Of a DNA stretch of 64,000 nucleotides, positions 42,931 to 54,462 are shown piece after piece. The translations under genes were made by a program, and so were the position numbers. Under the pieces are notes generated by a model. That model was not told where the DNA came from. It did not search any database and saw only the letters and a program-made list of their open reading frames with translations. This DNA comes from Megalonaias nervosa (lineage: Eukaryota; Mollusca; Bivalvia; Unionida; Unionidae). The stretch is taken from contig JAECUM010012877.1 in assembly GCA_016617855.1 (NCBI GenBank), forward strand, positions 24,164 to 88,163, read 5' to 3'. Numbering within the stretch: the first letter of the stretch is position 1; every line of letters starts with the position of its first letter.

Positions 42931-44161
42931 ATGAAAAATTCCAAAACAAAATCAAAACATAAGATCGAAACCAATATCTGACTCGGAAGAAGAACCATGC
43001 AGTGTGGAGTCATTCCCACGCTTCATGGTTATACAAGCAAAAGATGCCTCAAAACCGCTTAGTGCACTCTCTCCCTTTGTAATTGAAACAACAATAACGG
43101 GAATGATCGGTACACCAAAAAGCGTCAAAAAGTTGAAAACGGGGTGCCTTCTTGTTGAATGAGAACGACGTAGTCAAGTGAAAAACATCAAGAAAATAAA
43201 AACATTCTTCGACATTCCAGTCTCATCGTTTGCTCACACAACACTCAATACATCCAAAAGCGTCATTCGTTGTCGAGACTGGGCTGGAGTCAGCGACACA
43301 GATATCATTGAAGGGATGAAAAACGAAGGTGTCACTGCAGTTCGTAGAATACGTATCAAACGTAACAACAATCTGCAGGACACCAACACTATTATTCTCA
43401 CCTTCAATAAACCAATAGTACCCAGAGTGGTCAAAGTTGGACTTTTGCAAGTGAAGGTTGATGTATATATTCCAAACCCACTTCGATGCTATAAGTGTCA
43501 AAAATATGGCCATCATGAAGACCGCTGCTGAAGAAGCCAAATATGTGGCCGATGCGGAGACCATTCTGACCAGGAAGCTGAGTGTAGAGCAACTCCGCAT
43601 TGTGTCAACTGTGGAAAGGAGCACCACGCCAAGTCCAAGGGTTGTGATACCTGGAAACAGGAAAAGGAAATACAGAGGGTTAAATACACATTCAACATTC
43701 CCTGTCCTGAGGCCAGAAAGCTTGTACAGGCAATAATATCTCTTCCTGGCCCATCCTTCTCCACTGTAGTGAAGAACAATCCCAAAGCAACGAAGGACGC
43801 TTAAACGCAGACAGATGCACCCGAGTCAACATCAAGCACTAACACCCCTTCCCCCATTACCAAGCACAAAAAAAACACGGCATCTACCCAAACAACTTTT
43901 AATAATAGCCAGTCACCGAAGTCACCAAAGAATAAAAACAGATCTCAAGGAAATAGACAGCAAAAGGGGTCAGATGACCCCAGCAAACTCTATAACAGGT
44001 TTGGGGACATTGCGAGCATGGATGCAGAAGATACTGCTCCATGTTCTCAAAGTAGCTCCAGACCTAACAAAAAAAAATCGTCCCCGTACTTCATCCATAG
44101 AAATAACCAAACAGATTCTCTCCGCGAAAAGTCTAACCTAGCTCCAAAATCTCCACTCTAA
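42931..44161 (+). pseudogene. LINE ORF1: gag-like protein with three zinc knuckles
   Basis: RNA-binding nucleocapsid-type protein. One main frame carries SFPRFMVIQAKD (about 43010), KSVIRCRDWAGVSDTDI and then CYKCQKYGHHEDRC, CGRCGDHSDQEAEC and CVNCGKEHHAKSKGC, three CCHC-type knuckles as in Jockey-superfamily ORF1. It continues in the same frame to TAA 44159-44161 through a Ser/Lys-rich tail. In-frame stops are at 43160-43162, 43529-43531 and 43802-43804. The start is uncertain. Confidence 0.8.
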
Positions 44162-44168
44162 TCTTATA

Positions 44169-47100
44169 ATGAAGAACACCATCATACAATGGAACTGTCG
44201 AGGACTTAGAGCCAATTACAATGATATTCTTCTGCTTTTAAATGAATATAATCCTACAATACTATGTTTTCAGGAAGCTTTTTTAAAAGATACGGACAAC
44301 ATCACACTTAAAAACTACTCCCTGTTTAACACCTACTTATAGAACGTTGACAGGGCCTCAGGAGTGGTTTCTATTGCAGAGAACAATAGAGCCCCACATA
44401 GCGTCATCCCTTTAAACACAAATTTGCAAGCCACTGATGGGAGTGTCACTCTACATCGAGTGATTACATTTTGTTCTATTTACATACCACCAAACACCAA
44501 CTTATTACCAAATGAATTAGACACGCTTGTTCAACAACGTCCCGCGCCATTTGTTTTACTCGGTGATTTTAATACCCATAACATTTGATGGGGATCAAAT
44601 TACATAAGAGTCAGGGGCAAAAAGGTTGAAGATCTTATTACTAGACACGACTTGTGTCTATTTAATACCAAATCTCCGACGTACTTGCACCCATGAATGG
44701 GTACATATAGATGTATCGACTTGACAATTTGTTCTCCTTCACTACTTTTGGATTATAATTGGAAGGTCGCTGATGACCTTCACAGCAGTGATCACTTTCC
44801 AATCTCTCTTAAGAACGCCAACGTTACAACTGATGACACTATTCCACAGTGGAATTTAAAGAAGGCTGACTGGGCCAAATTTGAAACACTTTGTACAGCT
44901 AGACTTAACAGGAATACCGTCCTAAACGACAATGATCCCATTCGACAATTTACATCCGTCTTAATTGAGATTGCAGAAGAATCCATTCCTAAGTCCTCAC
45001 CGAATTGTAAAAGAACCCAAAACCCGTGGTTCACTAAAGAATGTAAAGAAGCCATTAGACAACGCCGAGAAGCACTGAAAAAAATTTAATAATCGTCCAA
45101 CGCCCGAACATTTAACTCAGTACCGTATTATTCGGGCCAAAGCTCGCCGCACGATTAAAGAAAGTAAAAGAGCATCATGGAAAAATATGTTTCAACTTTA
45201 AACTCTCGTTCCTCTATAAAGAAAGCTTGGGACACGATCCGCAAAATAAATGGAAAGGGACAATACAATTCTTTCCGACATCTGAAGCTAAATAGCAACA
45301 ATTTCAATACCAAACATTAAATAGCTAATGTACTTGCTGATTGTTTCTCCAAAAATTCCTCATCGTCTAATTATTCAGAAGCATTCCGAAGATTAAAAGC
45401 TCAAAAAGAAAAAACACGGTTGAAATTCACATCGAATAACTCAGAGAACTATAACCAACCGTTTTCAATGTCGGAGCTTATGGAATCCTTGAATAAGTCC
45501 CATGATACATTCGCTGGGCCTGACGATATACATTATCAGTTTTTGAAACACCTTCCAGAACCATCCTTAACGGTTCTTCTGGAAATCTTCAATGATTTAT
45601 GTATTACTGGTAATGTACCAAATATTTGGAAAGAAGCAACAGTAATACCAATTTTAAAACCAGGCAAAGATAGTGCAGATCCTACCAACTATAGACCCAT
45701 ATCATTAACTAGCTGCGTATGCAAAACAATGGAACGAATGATCAATTTTCTTCACGATCTGGGTCTAAAAGGCCGACTGCCCTCTTTCATATCAAACTTC
45801 CTCTCAGACAGGGAATTCAAGGTACCAGTGGGTTCCACCCTGTCTGATATGCACGATCAAGAGATGGGTGTGCCCCAGGGCAGTATTTTATCGGTGACGC
45901 TTTTCAACATAAAAATTGATAGCATCACCAAGTGTCTGACTCCTGGTGTGGATTGCTCCCTATACGTTGATGACTTCTTAATATGTTGCCGATCCAAGCA
46001 CATGCATACAATTGAAAGACAACTACAGCAAAATATCAACAAGATTCAAAATTGGGCCAATACTAACGGTTTTAAATTCTCGAAATCAAAAACTGTATGC
46101 ATGCATTTCTGTCAGTTACGAAGACATCATGATGAACCTAAACTCACGCTGGACGGAACACCTATTCCAGTTGTTGAGGAAGCAAAATGTTTAGGTATTA
46201 TCTTCGACAGAAAACTGACTTTTATTCCACACCTGAAGAATTTGAAAGCTAAATGCTTGAAATCTCTAGATTTACTTAAAGTAGTAGCGCACACTGACTG
46301 GGGTGCTGATAGAAAAGTCATACTCAGTTTATATAGAACATTTATTCGCTCGAAACAAGACTATGGTTGCGTTGTCTATGGTTCAGCTAGGAAGTCCTAT
46401 TTGAAGATGCTTGACTCAATTCATCATCAGGGAATAAGACTCGCTCTGGAAGCATTTAAGACATCCCCGTGTGAAAGCCTACTCGTTGAAGCGAACGAAC
46501 CACCTTTATCACATCGTAGAGAAATGCTTTCCGCACAGTATGCTCTCAAATTAAGATCAAACCCTCTGAACCCTGCATTTTCGTCTGTTTTTGAACCCAA
46601 ATATAAAACTTTATATGACAATAAACCAAAAGCCACACCTACCTTTGTGATTAGAATATTACCATGCCTTGACAGTACCAAAATTGATCTTTCAAAAATT
46701 CAGACAACGTCCGTCTCCGAAACACCTCCCTGGCTACTTCAACAACCAAAAAGTACTTTTCACGTTACACGATGGAAACAAAATCGGAGACAAACCCTTC
46801 CATCTTCCACAACTCTTACCATGAACTCCTCACCCAATTTGAAAATTATACAAGAATATATACTGATGGATCAAAAGATGAGAAAAAGGCTGCTACAGCC
46901 TTCATTAGTGGAAAACACACAACAAAAGTTCGCTTGCCAAACGGTACATCAATTTTTTCAGCCGAAATCAGAGCAATAGACCTTGCTTTGCAATATATTA
47001 AAAGCAAGCGTATTTTAAACAGCATCATCTTCTCCGATTCACTATCAGTACTTCAGTCACTACATAATAGAAAACTGGAGAATCCATTATTAGCCAATAT

Positions 47101-47647
47101 TCTCCTCAAACATACTGAGCTGAGTACCTCCCACAGTATAGTATACTGTTGGTTACCCAGCCATATTGGAATCAAAGGTAATGACCAAGCAGACCGTGCT
47201 GCTAAAATGGCCCTATCACTGGAACCATCTGATTTTAAAATACCGTATACTGATTTTAAACGTAGTATCAAAGAATGTTTACGTCAGAAATGGCAGGCAT
47301 CATGGAATGATGCCGTGAATAACAAACTTCATGCCATCAAGCCAACCCCAGGAGAATGGACTCCTTCCTACAGAGCCGTCCGTAGGGAGGAGGTAGTCAT
47401 TGCAAGAATTCGAATTGGTCATACTTATTTAACCCACTCGTACATACTAAAAGGAGAAGACCCACCAGAGTGCATATCTTGCAATGAACCATTCACCGTT
47501 AAGCACTTTATGTTGGAGTGTTTCGACCTCCAACCTACGCGTAATCGTTATTACAATGTGCATGACATTAGGGAGCTCTTTGATACAGTTAGCGTTTCTT
47601 ATATTATAGACTTCCTGAAGGAAGTAAACATTTATCATAAGCTATAG
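44169..47647 (+). pseudogene. LINE ORF2: endonuclease, reverse transcriptase, RNase H
   Basis: From ATG 44169, an apurinic-type endonuclease: IIQWNCRGLRANYNDI, CFQEAF, LLGDFNTHN and HSSDHFPIS with catalytic SDH intact; stops at 44340, 44586 and 44694. The frame shifts near 45085 and returns for the reverse transcriptase (45420-46979): GPDDIHYQFLKHLP, NYRPISLTS, MGVPQGSILS and SLYVDDFLI. About 70 residues including the first catalytic Asp segment seem missing after CKTMERMIN (see findings). A shift near 46800 leads to RNase H (46772-47647): YTDGSKDEK, AEIRAIDLAL, FSDSLSVLQ and QADRAAK hold all four acids. A C-terminal CxxC-H-C finger follows. Not active. Confidence 0.9.
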
Positions 47648-47815
47648 CTTTTATGCTATCACCTTGAACAGTTTTATGTGCTATATATACCGTCGGTAGA
47701 TTTTAATTACCTTTCATCTGTTTTCGTTGTCATACATCATTTGCACTCCCCGTTGATAGGGAAACTTTATTTATTTATCACCGTTACCATTTTATCGTTT
47801 TACCTTCAACTGTTT

Positions 47816-47844
47816 GGTTTCGTATCGCTAGTCGATACGAAACC
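47816..47844 (+). repeat. Perfect 12-bp stem-loop in the LINE 3' region
   Basis: GGTTTCGTATCG and CGATACGAAACC pair perfectly around the loop CTAGT, about 100 bp before the LINE 3' end. Such a structure may be what the LINE reverse transcriptase recognises. Confidence 0.8.
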
Positions 47845-47944
47845 TTTTACCACTTTTAAATGATGAAAGATATAACCTTTTGTATGGCGCTAAATAGCCT
47901 CATAGAGCTGGTGCGCCAAAAAAATTCAACCAACCAACCAACCG

Positions 47945-47954
47945 GATATACACA
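47945..47954. repeat. LINE target site duplication, right copy
   Basis: GATATACACA, identical to 42427-42436. Confidence 0.85.
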
Positions 47955-47977
47955 AAATTATTGGCAAGTTACCAAAA

Positions 47978-48335
47978 CAAAAAGGGGGTTGAACATTGCC
48001 AGGGCATAAGTACATCGGGTCGTATAAACCGCCAGATGAACAACTAGATGAAAACGATAATCCATTGCCAGGACAAGAGTCTTATAATCAAGTTGAAGCA
48101 ATAGCAATGCGTCACGACATCTATTATCGTGATAACGAAAAAAGATAAGCACGGTTGTGATAAGGTAATGCTGGATGAATTTAAAGATATGAAACCTACA
48201 AATATGCGGGAGAGATTTGATAGAAGATTAGTTCAAGGGATAATTGGAACAAAATATAAACTTGGTCTTGGAGAAGGATTGTATGATGATAGCATGCAAT
48301 CGCTTGCGGCTGACATACACAGACCTAAAAAATAA
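47978..48335 (+). pseudogene. PLA2-like domain, N-terminal part of the integrase gene
   Basis: LPGHKYIG (from 47996) and later AIAMRHDIYYRD match the calcium-loop and His-Asp active-site segments of the phospholipase A2-like domain of parvovirus VP1 and Polinton proteins. Such domains are used by virions to breach endosomal membranes. After a frameshift at about 48140 the frame continues with CDKVMLDEFKDMKPTNMRER and IIGTKYKLGLGEG. It then ends in SLAADIHRPKK, which is the linker normally found before the integrase core. I therefore read it as the front part of one PLA2-like/integrase gene. Confidence 0.7.
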
Positions 48336-49185
48336 TTCCGCGACGTGAGGTTGATGCGAATGCCGTTGATGATATCTGGGCGATAGATTTAGTTGATATG
48401 TCAAATTTTGCTCATTTCAACGATAACAAAAAGTACTTGTTCAATGTTATTGTTTCTAGTAAAAACGCGTTTAAAATACCTGTTACAGATAAAACAGGAA
48501 CATCGATAACTGATGCGCTAAAACAAGTAATAACAAGTACCGAGAGAAAACTAAATAAAATTTGGACAGATCATGGAGCAGATTTTTTAACAAAATATTT
48601 GAGCACTTTTTAGAACAGAATAATATAAAAAAATATGTTACAGGAAACGAGGGGAAAAAGCGTCGTCGTTGAAAGATTTAATCGTACACTAAACGAGCTG
48701 ATACATAAACATTTGACAGCTAAAAACACTAACAGGTATGTTGATGATCTTCCACGGATCGTTGATAAATACAATAACACAAAACATAAATCTATCAAAA
48801 ATGTCACCAAACGACGCAAGTGAAAATCCATTGCTAGCGAACGAAAATATGTACCGGCGACATAAATTTAATGTCGGTGATCGAGTTAACATTTCATTAA
48901 CAAAAACGTTTTGAAAAAGGATTTACTCCGAAAAGGAGTGAAGAAGTATTTGTCGTTGATAAAGTTCTGGCAACGATACCTGTAACATACGTGCTAAAAG
49001 ATCTAGCAGATGAGCCTGTAATTGGTAGCTTTTACGAAAAGGAACTACAGAGAACTGAACAAGATGTTTTTGTTATCGAACGAGTAATAAAAAAGCCTGG
49101 CGATAAAAACCTTGTTAAGTGGCGCGGATATAGCGATAAATTTAATAGTTGGATACCAACCAAAGAAATTAGTACTGGGAGATAA
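48335..49185 (+). pseudogene. int: DDE integrase core and chromodomain of Maverick-2
   Basis: The core starts at about 48335 with DDIWAIDLVDMSNFAHF (first Asp), then KIWTDHGADF (second Asp), a stop at 48611-48613, then KSVVVERFNRTLNELI (Glu) and YVDDLPRIVDKYNNTKH. After further shifts (about 48820 and 48950) the C-terminal part has VIERVIKKPGD and NLVKWRGYSDKFNSWI, a chromodomain, and ends at TAA 49183-49185. The catalytic triad is present. The usual N-terminal zinc-binding region, seen in Maverick-1, is absent; the PLA2-like domain is in its place. Confidence 0.87.
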
Positions 49186-49741
49186 TATTTTGATAAATTT
49201 CCTCGTACTTACGTAATACCGATTTGCATTTTACAGGTTAACACAACGATATTAAATACCGTCGGCAATCATCAGAGATCGTCATCAGATTAAACACTTT
49301 AACAAAGATGAAATCAAATTTTATATTTTTCTGTCGGTCTGGGATTTTGATATTTAAGAACGGCTTTATTAGCCTCCAAAACGACTGGTTTCCGTCTACC
49401 GTAAAATTAAATTTTAATTCTTTTTTGTGATATGATATTTAACATTATACCGACCAGTTGTCGGTTTTCCGCAATGTTTTTTAATCCCAGGACGTTGTTG
49501 AGATATCGTAGTCGACTTTGTCGTCAACATCAGCAAAGCTGGAGTTGATACTATCTTCAATAACATCGTCGTCAAAGACTTTGTCGTCGTCAACGACTTT
49601 GTCGTCAACATCAACATCAGTTTCTTGCATTGTGTCTGATGGAGCAGTGACGTGAGTCACCGATGATATATCGTAGATAATACTTTAGTTTTTCTAAGAG
49701 ACTCATACTATAATTTTGTGTAGCTTTAAATAATATAAAAA
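49186..49741. other. Spacer with a minus-strand Asp-rich ORF
   Basis: On the minus strand a frame starts at 49630 (ATG) and encodes a very acidic repeat (DVDDKVVDDDKVFDDDV) until a stop near 49480. It is generated by GTCGTC-type trinucleotide repetition. A Lys-rich continuation lies in another frame. It could be the start of a decayed gene or a low-complexity by-product. Confidence 0.3.
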
Positions 49742-50074
49742 ATGGACAAGATAAAATATATCGAGCATGTTAGGGTTTATAACTTCAGCAACCTTAAAGA
49801 AGCAGTAAAAAAGTGTTAGCGGGCCAAAAACATATCTCGGTTAACCTATTTTTAGTTCGCGGTGGAAGCGATAAAATAGTATTGACAGACATTGAAAGAA
49901 AGCAATTATATAACGATAAAAAAAACTAGTATACTGTACGATACAGAAGCTTTCATGTTGTGGTGCCACAGCTGTATTAGCCGAGATGAACTTAAAAAAT
50001 ACTACAATAAATTTAGTTATCATGCCAAAAGGCTATTTTATCAAAGGTTGATTGTGATGTTACCAAGCTCGTAA
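49742..50074 (+). pseudogene. Small unknown plus-strand ORF remnants
   Basis: ATG 49742 opens DKIKYIEHVRVYNFSNLKEA and stops after 25 codons. Other frames continue with LFLVRGGSDKIVLTDIERK and, at 49892-50074, YDTEAFMLWCHSCISRDELK. This may be one small broken gene. It overlaps the 3' end of the minus-strand HNH gene by about 60 bp. Confidence 0.3.
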
Positions 50075-50804
50075 CACCATCAGTAGATTTCTTAACAGAT
50101 GCTGGATCTATTTTAAAATACCTAGCAGCGGAGTCTATTGAAGGAAATTTTATTTCTTCATCTGTTTCAGTAATTACTACAATTATAGGTTTAGCCGGGC
50201 ACCTAAAATTACTACCACCACCTCGTCGTCTTTTCGTATTTTCTTTTGGTATAAAACGTTCGAGATTTTCCAGTCGATTGTCAGTTTTAATGCTGTTGAC
50301 ATGATCTACTAATAAACCATCTGGTATTGGTCCGTTGAAAGTTTCGTAAACAAATCGATGACTACGGTAATTAAGTCTGTTATAGATCCTCGTATATTTA
50401 TTACCAGATATCCCATTTTATTTATTTTCCCAGTACTTTTTTCGTTTTTCTTCGAATAATTCCTTTATTGTGCGCCTCGTAAAGATCAAAAACGGGCTGA
50501 AGTTGAAACTCATCTTGTAAGGACAAGTTCTCAATATTATCATCAACAACTGCGCCATTAACATAATATACTCGTTGTCCCTCCTGGATATCGTCACAAA
50601 ACAACGTGGAAATAAAATATTTCCTAACAATTTCGACTCGCTCGGCATTATCACCTTCTACGTTGATCTTGTAACCAGCTGGTGTTGTTTACCAAATGGC
50701 TGACCGTACTTGACATGTGTCACCGACCCTAACATATTTCCCGCGTACAAATTGTACTTGGGGCGAACATAATAATACTCCTGCTCGCTTGCGTTCGTCA
50801 TCAT
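50013..50804 (-). pseudogene. HNH homing-type endonuclease with NUMOD-like motif
   Basis: The most informative frame (50411 down to TAA 50013-50015) has no ATG and is easily missed. It encodes HRFVYETFNGPIPDGLLVDH, then VNSIKTDNRLENLERF, the classical HNH motif (H, N and H/N pairs with VDHxN and NRxxNL). Later FPSIDSAARYFKIDPASV matches the NUMOD1-type DNA-binding helix that follows HNH domains of phage and organelle homing nucleases. Upstream frames (50422-50654) supply a likely N-terminal part including EGQRVYYVNGAVVDDNIENL. A start is possible at 50804. At least two frameshifts (about 50660 and 50415). It would make a site-specific DNA break. Confidence 0.75.
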
Positions 50805-50943
50805 TAAATTTTGTGTCATTATACCTAAAAGAAACCCATTTGTTTAATTGTACGTATTTTGCTAAGCCCTTCGACAGGTGTATGTACAGTACGCTATAAA
50901 TAGAATACCTGTTGAACGCTCAATTAGACATTTGATAGTATAG
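50805..50943. other. Spacer between HNH and polymerase genes
   Basis: Short region between divergent genes (HNH on minus, polymerase on plus); it would hold both promoters. No clear motif. Confidence 0.3.
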
Positions 50944-53900
50944 TACACAACAATGCAGAAGTTACGTGATAGAGCGAAAAAGAGCCTTATATGAGAACCT
51001 ATAAAAATAGCTACCGCTTTTGCTGGATTTGAGACAACTATCGATTTGATAAACAAATCGTTTTAGCAAACTTTACCGCAACAAATCTTTATCATTTGTT
51101 AGAACCAACGATAAGACGCGATCTTAAGAAACAAAACAGCATCAAATTGTTAGTACAATAACATGTAGATCTTACCAAATTACATGTAATGGGAGAGTCG
51201 ACCAACGAGAAAATTGCTGATCTTATATATCAGCGAAATCTAGGCGTGTTTTGGTTGGAACTGATCTTTCATTGTTAGCTAATGAAATACAACAAGAAAT
51301 TTTAAAAAAGGTAGAAGAATTTACTCAATCCAGCTCTAGTTGGAAGTTTGAGATGATTACTGAAATTTTATTTCATACAATGAATTATAACGTATTACGA
51401 GATAGTTCATATATTGACCTACCACAAAAAATAAAAAATAAAAATTGTTGTATTAACGTAAAAACTTTGATAACAAATGTTTCCAATGGTCTATTCCTTC
51501 TTCGATGTTTCCTGCTGGAAAAAATGCTGATCGTGTTGACAAATATCTTGCTCACGTGTAAAAATGTAATTTCACGGAATTGATTTCCCAGTTACCGAAA
51601 TCAAATACCAAAATTTGAGAGACAAAACAATACTTCAGTTAACGTATTTGATTTATATAATAAAGAAAATGTCTACCCGAGATATATTTCAAAAAAAGCT
51701 TCACAATCGACAATAAATTTGTTGTTTTATAAAAACCATCACGTTTGGATCAAAAACTTTAACGGACTTGTTGGTAAACAATATAGTAAACAAACAAATG
51801 AGAAGTACTTTTGTTATCGCTGTTTACACGGTTGTTCCGACAACGAAAAATTACAGAAGCATCTGCAATACTGCTCGGAAGTACAACGAATAACAAAGCC
51901 AAAGGAAAAAGATAAAATCCTAAAATTTGTTAATCATATGCATAAGCTAATGATACCCTTTGTTATTTATGCCGATTTCGAGTGTTTACTACAGCCTGTA
52001 CTTGGCGCTGAAAATAATCCTAACCAATCAAGTACAAGAAAAATTCAAAATCACATTCCATGCGGAATAGCGTATCAAATAGTTTGTTGTGTTGATCGTA
52101 GTTTATCAAAGCCGAATAAATTATATCCAGGGAAAAATCCAGCTGTTTGGCTTCTCAAGAAGTTAATTGGTGAAGTTGATAATATATTTAATCATTTGAA
52201 AAGAATTGTTCCGATGCTAAAGTTGACAGTTCAGCAGGAAATTGATCACGAGAAAGCGGAATTTGTCATATCTGTGAAAAATTATTCGACATAGAACCTG
52301 GTAATAAAAAAGTACACGACCATTGTCATTTAACAGGGAAATATCGTGGAGCTGCTCATGAAAAGTGTAATCTAAAATTTCATGCCCCAGATTTTATTCT
52401 AGTTGTTCTTCACAATTTCCGAGGATATGATAGTCACATTATAGTAGAAGCTGGTGATCATGAGATAAGTCTCGTTTAAAACTCGATAACGTTATTAAGT
52501 TTATCCCAAAGAATTTTGAAAATTATATGTCGGCTACTCTAGGTAAGTTGCTTTTTATTGATAGTCTGCAATTTATGGCGGCATCATTAGATAGCTAGTT
52601 CAGATTGTAATGATTTTTATAACCTACAAAATTGTCTTAAGAATAAATCAATCTTGTTTGACAAAAAAGGTATGTTTTCATATGAGTATCTATACGATTG
52701 GAGTAAATGTGATAAAACTTCATCACCAAAAAAAATAAATTTTATTCACAACTAAAAAATGAAAATATAACTGATGACGAGTACAAATATGCACAACATA
52801 TTTGGAAAGAATTCAATTGCAAAACATTTGGCGACTATCATGATTTGTACTTAAAAACTGATGTGTTATTGCTGGCGGATGTGTTCGAAAGTTATCGTCG
52901 AGTAAGCTACAACAATTATGGATTAGATCCCTGTTGGAATTACTCTGCTCCCGGATTATCTTGGGATGCCGTGTTAAAGTTTAGTAAAATTGAATTAGAA
53001 CTGCTAACAGATATTGACATGTTTAATTTTATTGAAAAAGGTATCCGAGGCGGCATAAGCGTTATAACAAAAAATTATTCTGAAGCAAGCAATAAATACA
53101 TGAAAGATTATAATCCTAACAAACCATCGAAATACATTATTTATCTCGACACAAATAATTTGTATGGTTATGCAATGTGAGAACCAATGCCGTTCGGTGG
53201 ATTTCGCTGGATTACACCTCATCTGTTTTTAGCGGAAACAAAAAAAAAAAAGATGCCAGACGATGTTTCGTATTTTGTTAGAAGTTGATCTCGATTATCC
53301 AACTTCTCTACACGATTTACACAGCTATTATCCGTTCTGCGCTGAATCGATGATAAATGATTATAGTTTATTATCTCAAGAACAACAAGCAATAGCATCA
53401 CCGAGACAAAATTCAATGGTAAAAAAACTCGTTCCAAATTTACTTGATAAGAGAAATTATGTTTTGCATTATAAGGTTTTAAAACAGGCGGTAGATGCTG
53501 GTCTTGTTCTAAGAAAAGTTCATCGTGTGTTAAAATTCAAACAGTTGCCGTGGATGAGAGGTTATATGAGCTCAAACACGTGAAGGAGAACCGTAGCTAA
53601 AAGTAATTTCGAGCAAAACTTCTTTAAGCTTATGAACAACTCCGTCTTTGGAAAAAACGATGGAAAACATTAGGAAACGAGTAAACATGGAGCTAGTTAA
53701 TGATATCGACCGCAGGAATAAACTTGTATCAGACGACGGTTAAATTTTTAACGAGAATCTTCTCGCGATACAGCGTCGAAAAACAAATTTGAAACTTAAT
53801 AAGCCAATCTATTTTGGGGCTTCTGTGTTAGATTTATCGAAGTGGCTTATGTATGATTTTCACTATAATTTTGTTCAAGCAAAATGGCCGTCAAGTAAAT

Positions 53901-54462
53901 TATTGTTTACTGATACTGACTCCCTCGTTTATGAAATAGATGGAGTTGATTGCGCTGACAACGATGTGTATCAAGATATTCATAATAACCGGCATCTGTT
54001 TATCTTTCTGATTATCCTCGTGATAGTAAATTTTACGATCACACACATGAAAATGTTATTGGAAAATTTAAAGATGAAATGAACTCTCTCATCATCAAAT
54101 ATTTTATCATATTGCTAAATAAAATGTATGCCGTGTTGCTGGACAACAATAAAATAACGAAAAAAGCGAAAGGTTTACAACGCGATTACGTTAAGAAAAT
54201 TTTTGGATTTGATTATTATAAGTAGGCACTTGACGGCGGTATTAGTTTTATAAGAGCAATGGCAATTTGGACAAATCATCTTAAACTTCAAACACTTGTT
54301 ACTATCAAACGTGAATTAAGTAATTTTGACGACAAACGTTTTAGCGAAAATGGAATAGATACATTTGCACTTGGATACTGTCACGATAAAAGATCTATAC
54401 TTGATATCATATTTGGTGACTATGGCATGAAATTTTGCGTGAATTTAAAAAATAATGTTTGA
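50944..54462 (+). pseudogene. polB: Protein-primed DNA polymerase B of Maverick-2, with zinc finger
   Basis: A long decayed gene. Its N-terminal region includes LLANEIQQEILKKVEEF and SSYIDLPQKIKNKNCCI. A C2H2 finger follows (YFCYRCLHGCSDNEKLQKHL, about 51806-51870). Exonuclease motifs are VIYADFECLL (51962-51991) and HNFRGYDSHI (about 52412). Then come YLKTDVLLLADVFESY, palm motif A YLDTNNLYGYAM (about 53143-53180), motif B NNSVFGK (about 53640) and motif C FTDTDSLVYEI (about 53908). The palm acids are intact, unlike in Maverick-1. Many stops and shifts (for example near 51583, 52294, 52480, 52740, 53180, 53583, 53660, 54050, 54224). The subtype, with the finger and long N-terminal region, is different from Maverick-1. 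Confidence 0.9.

Larger units (their letters stand above)
42437..47944 (+). mobile_element. Jockey-like LINE nested in Maverick-2
   Basis: A 5,508-bp non-LTR retrotransposon bounded by the 10-bp duplication GATATACACA. It has a 5' leader starting CACCCCTGCGGGTCCGGGGT, a gag-like ORF1 with zinc knuckles, ORF2 with endonuclease, reverse transcriptase and RNase H, a 3' hairpin and a (CCAA)n tail. It is full length at both ends but both ORFs are broken. It inserted in the Maverick between the protease and the PLA2-like gene. Confidence 0.93.
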
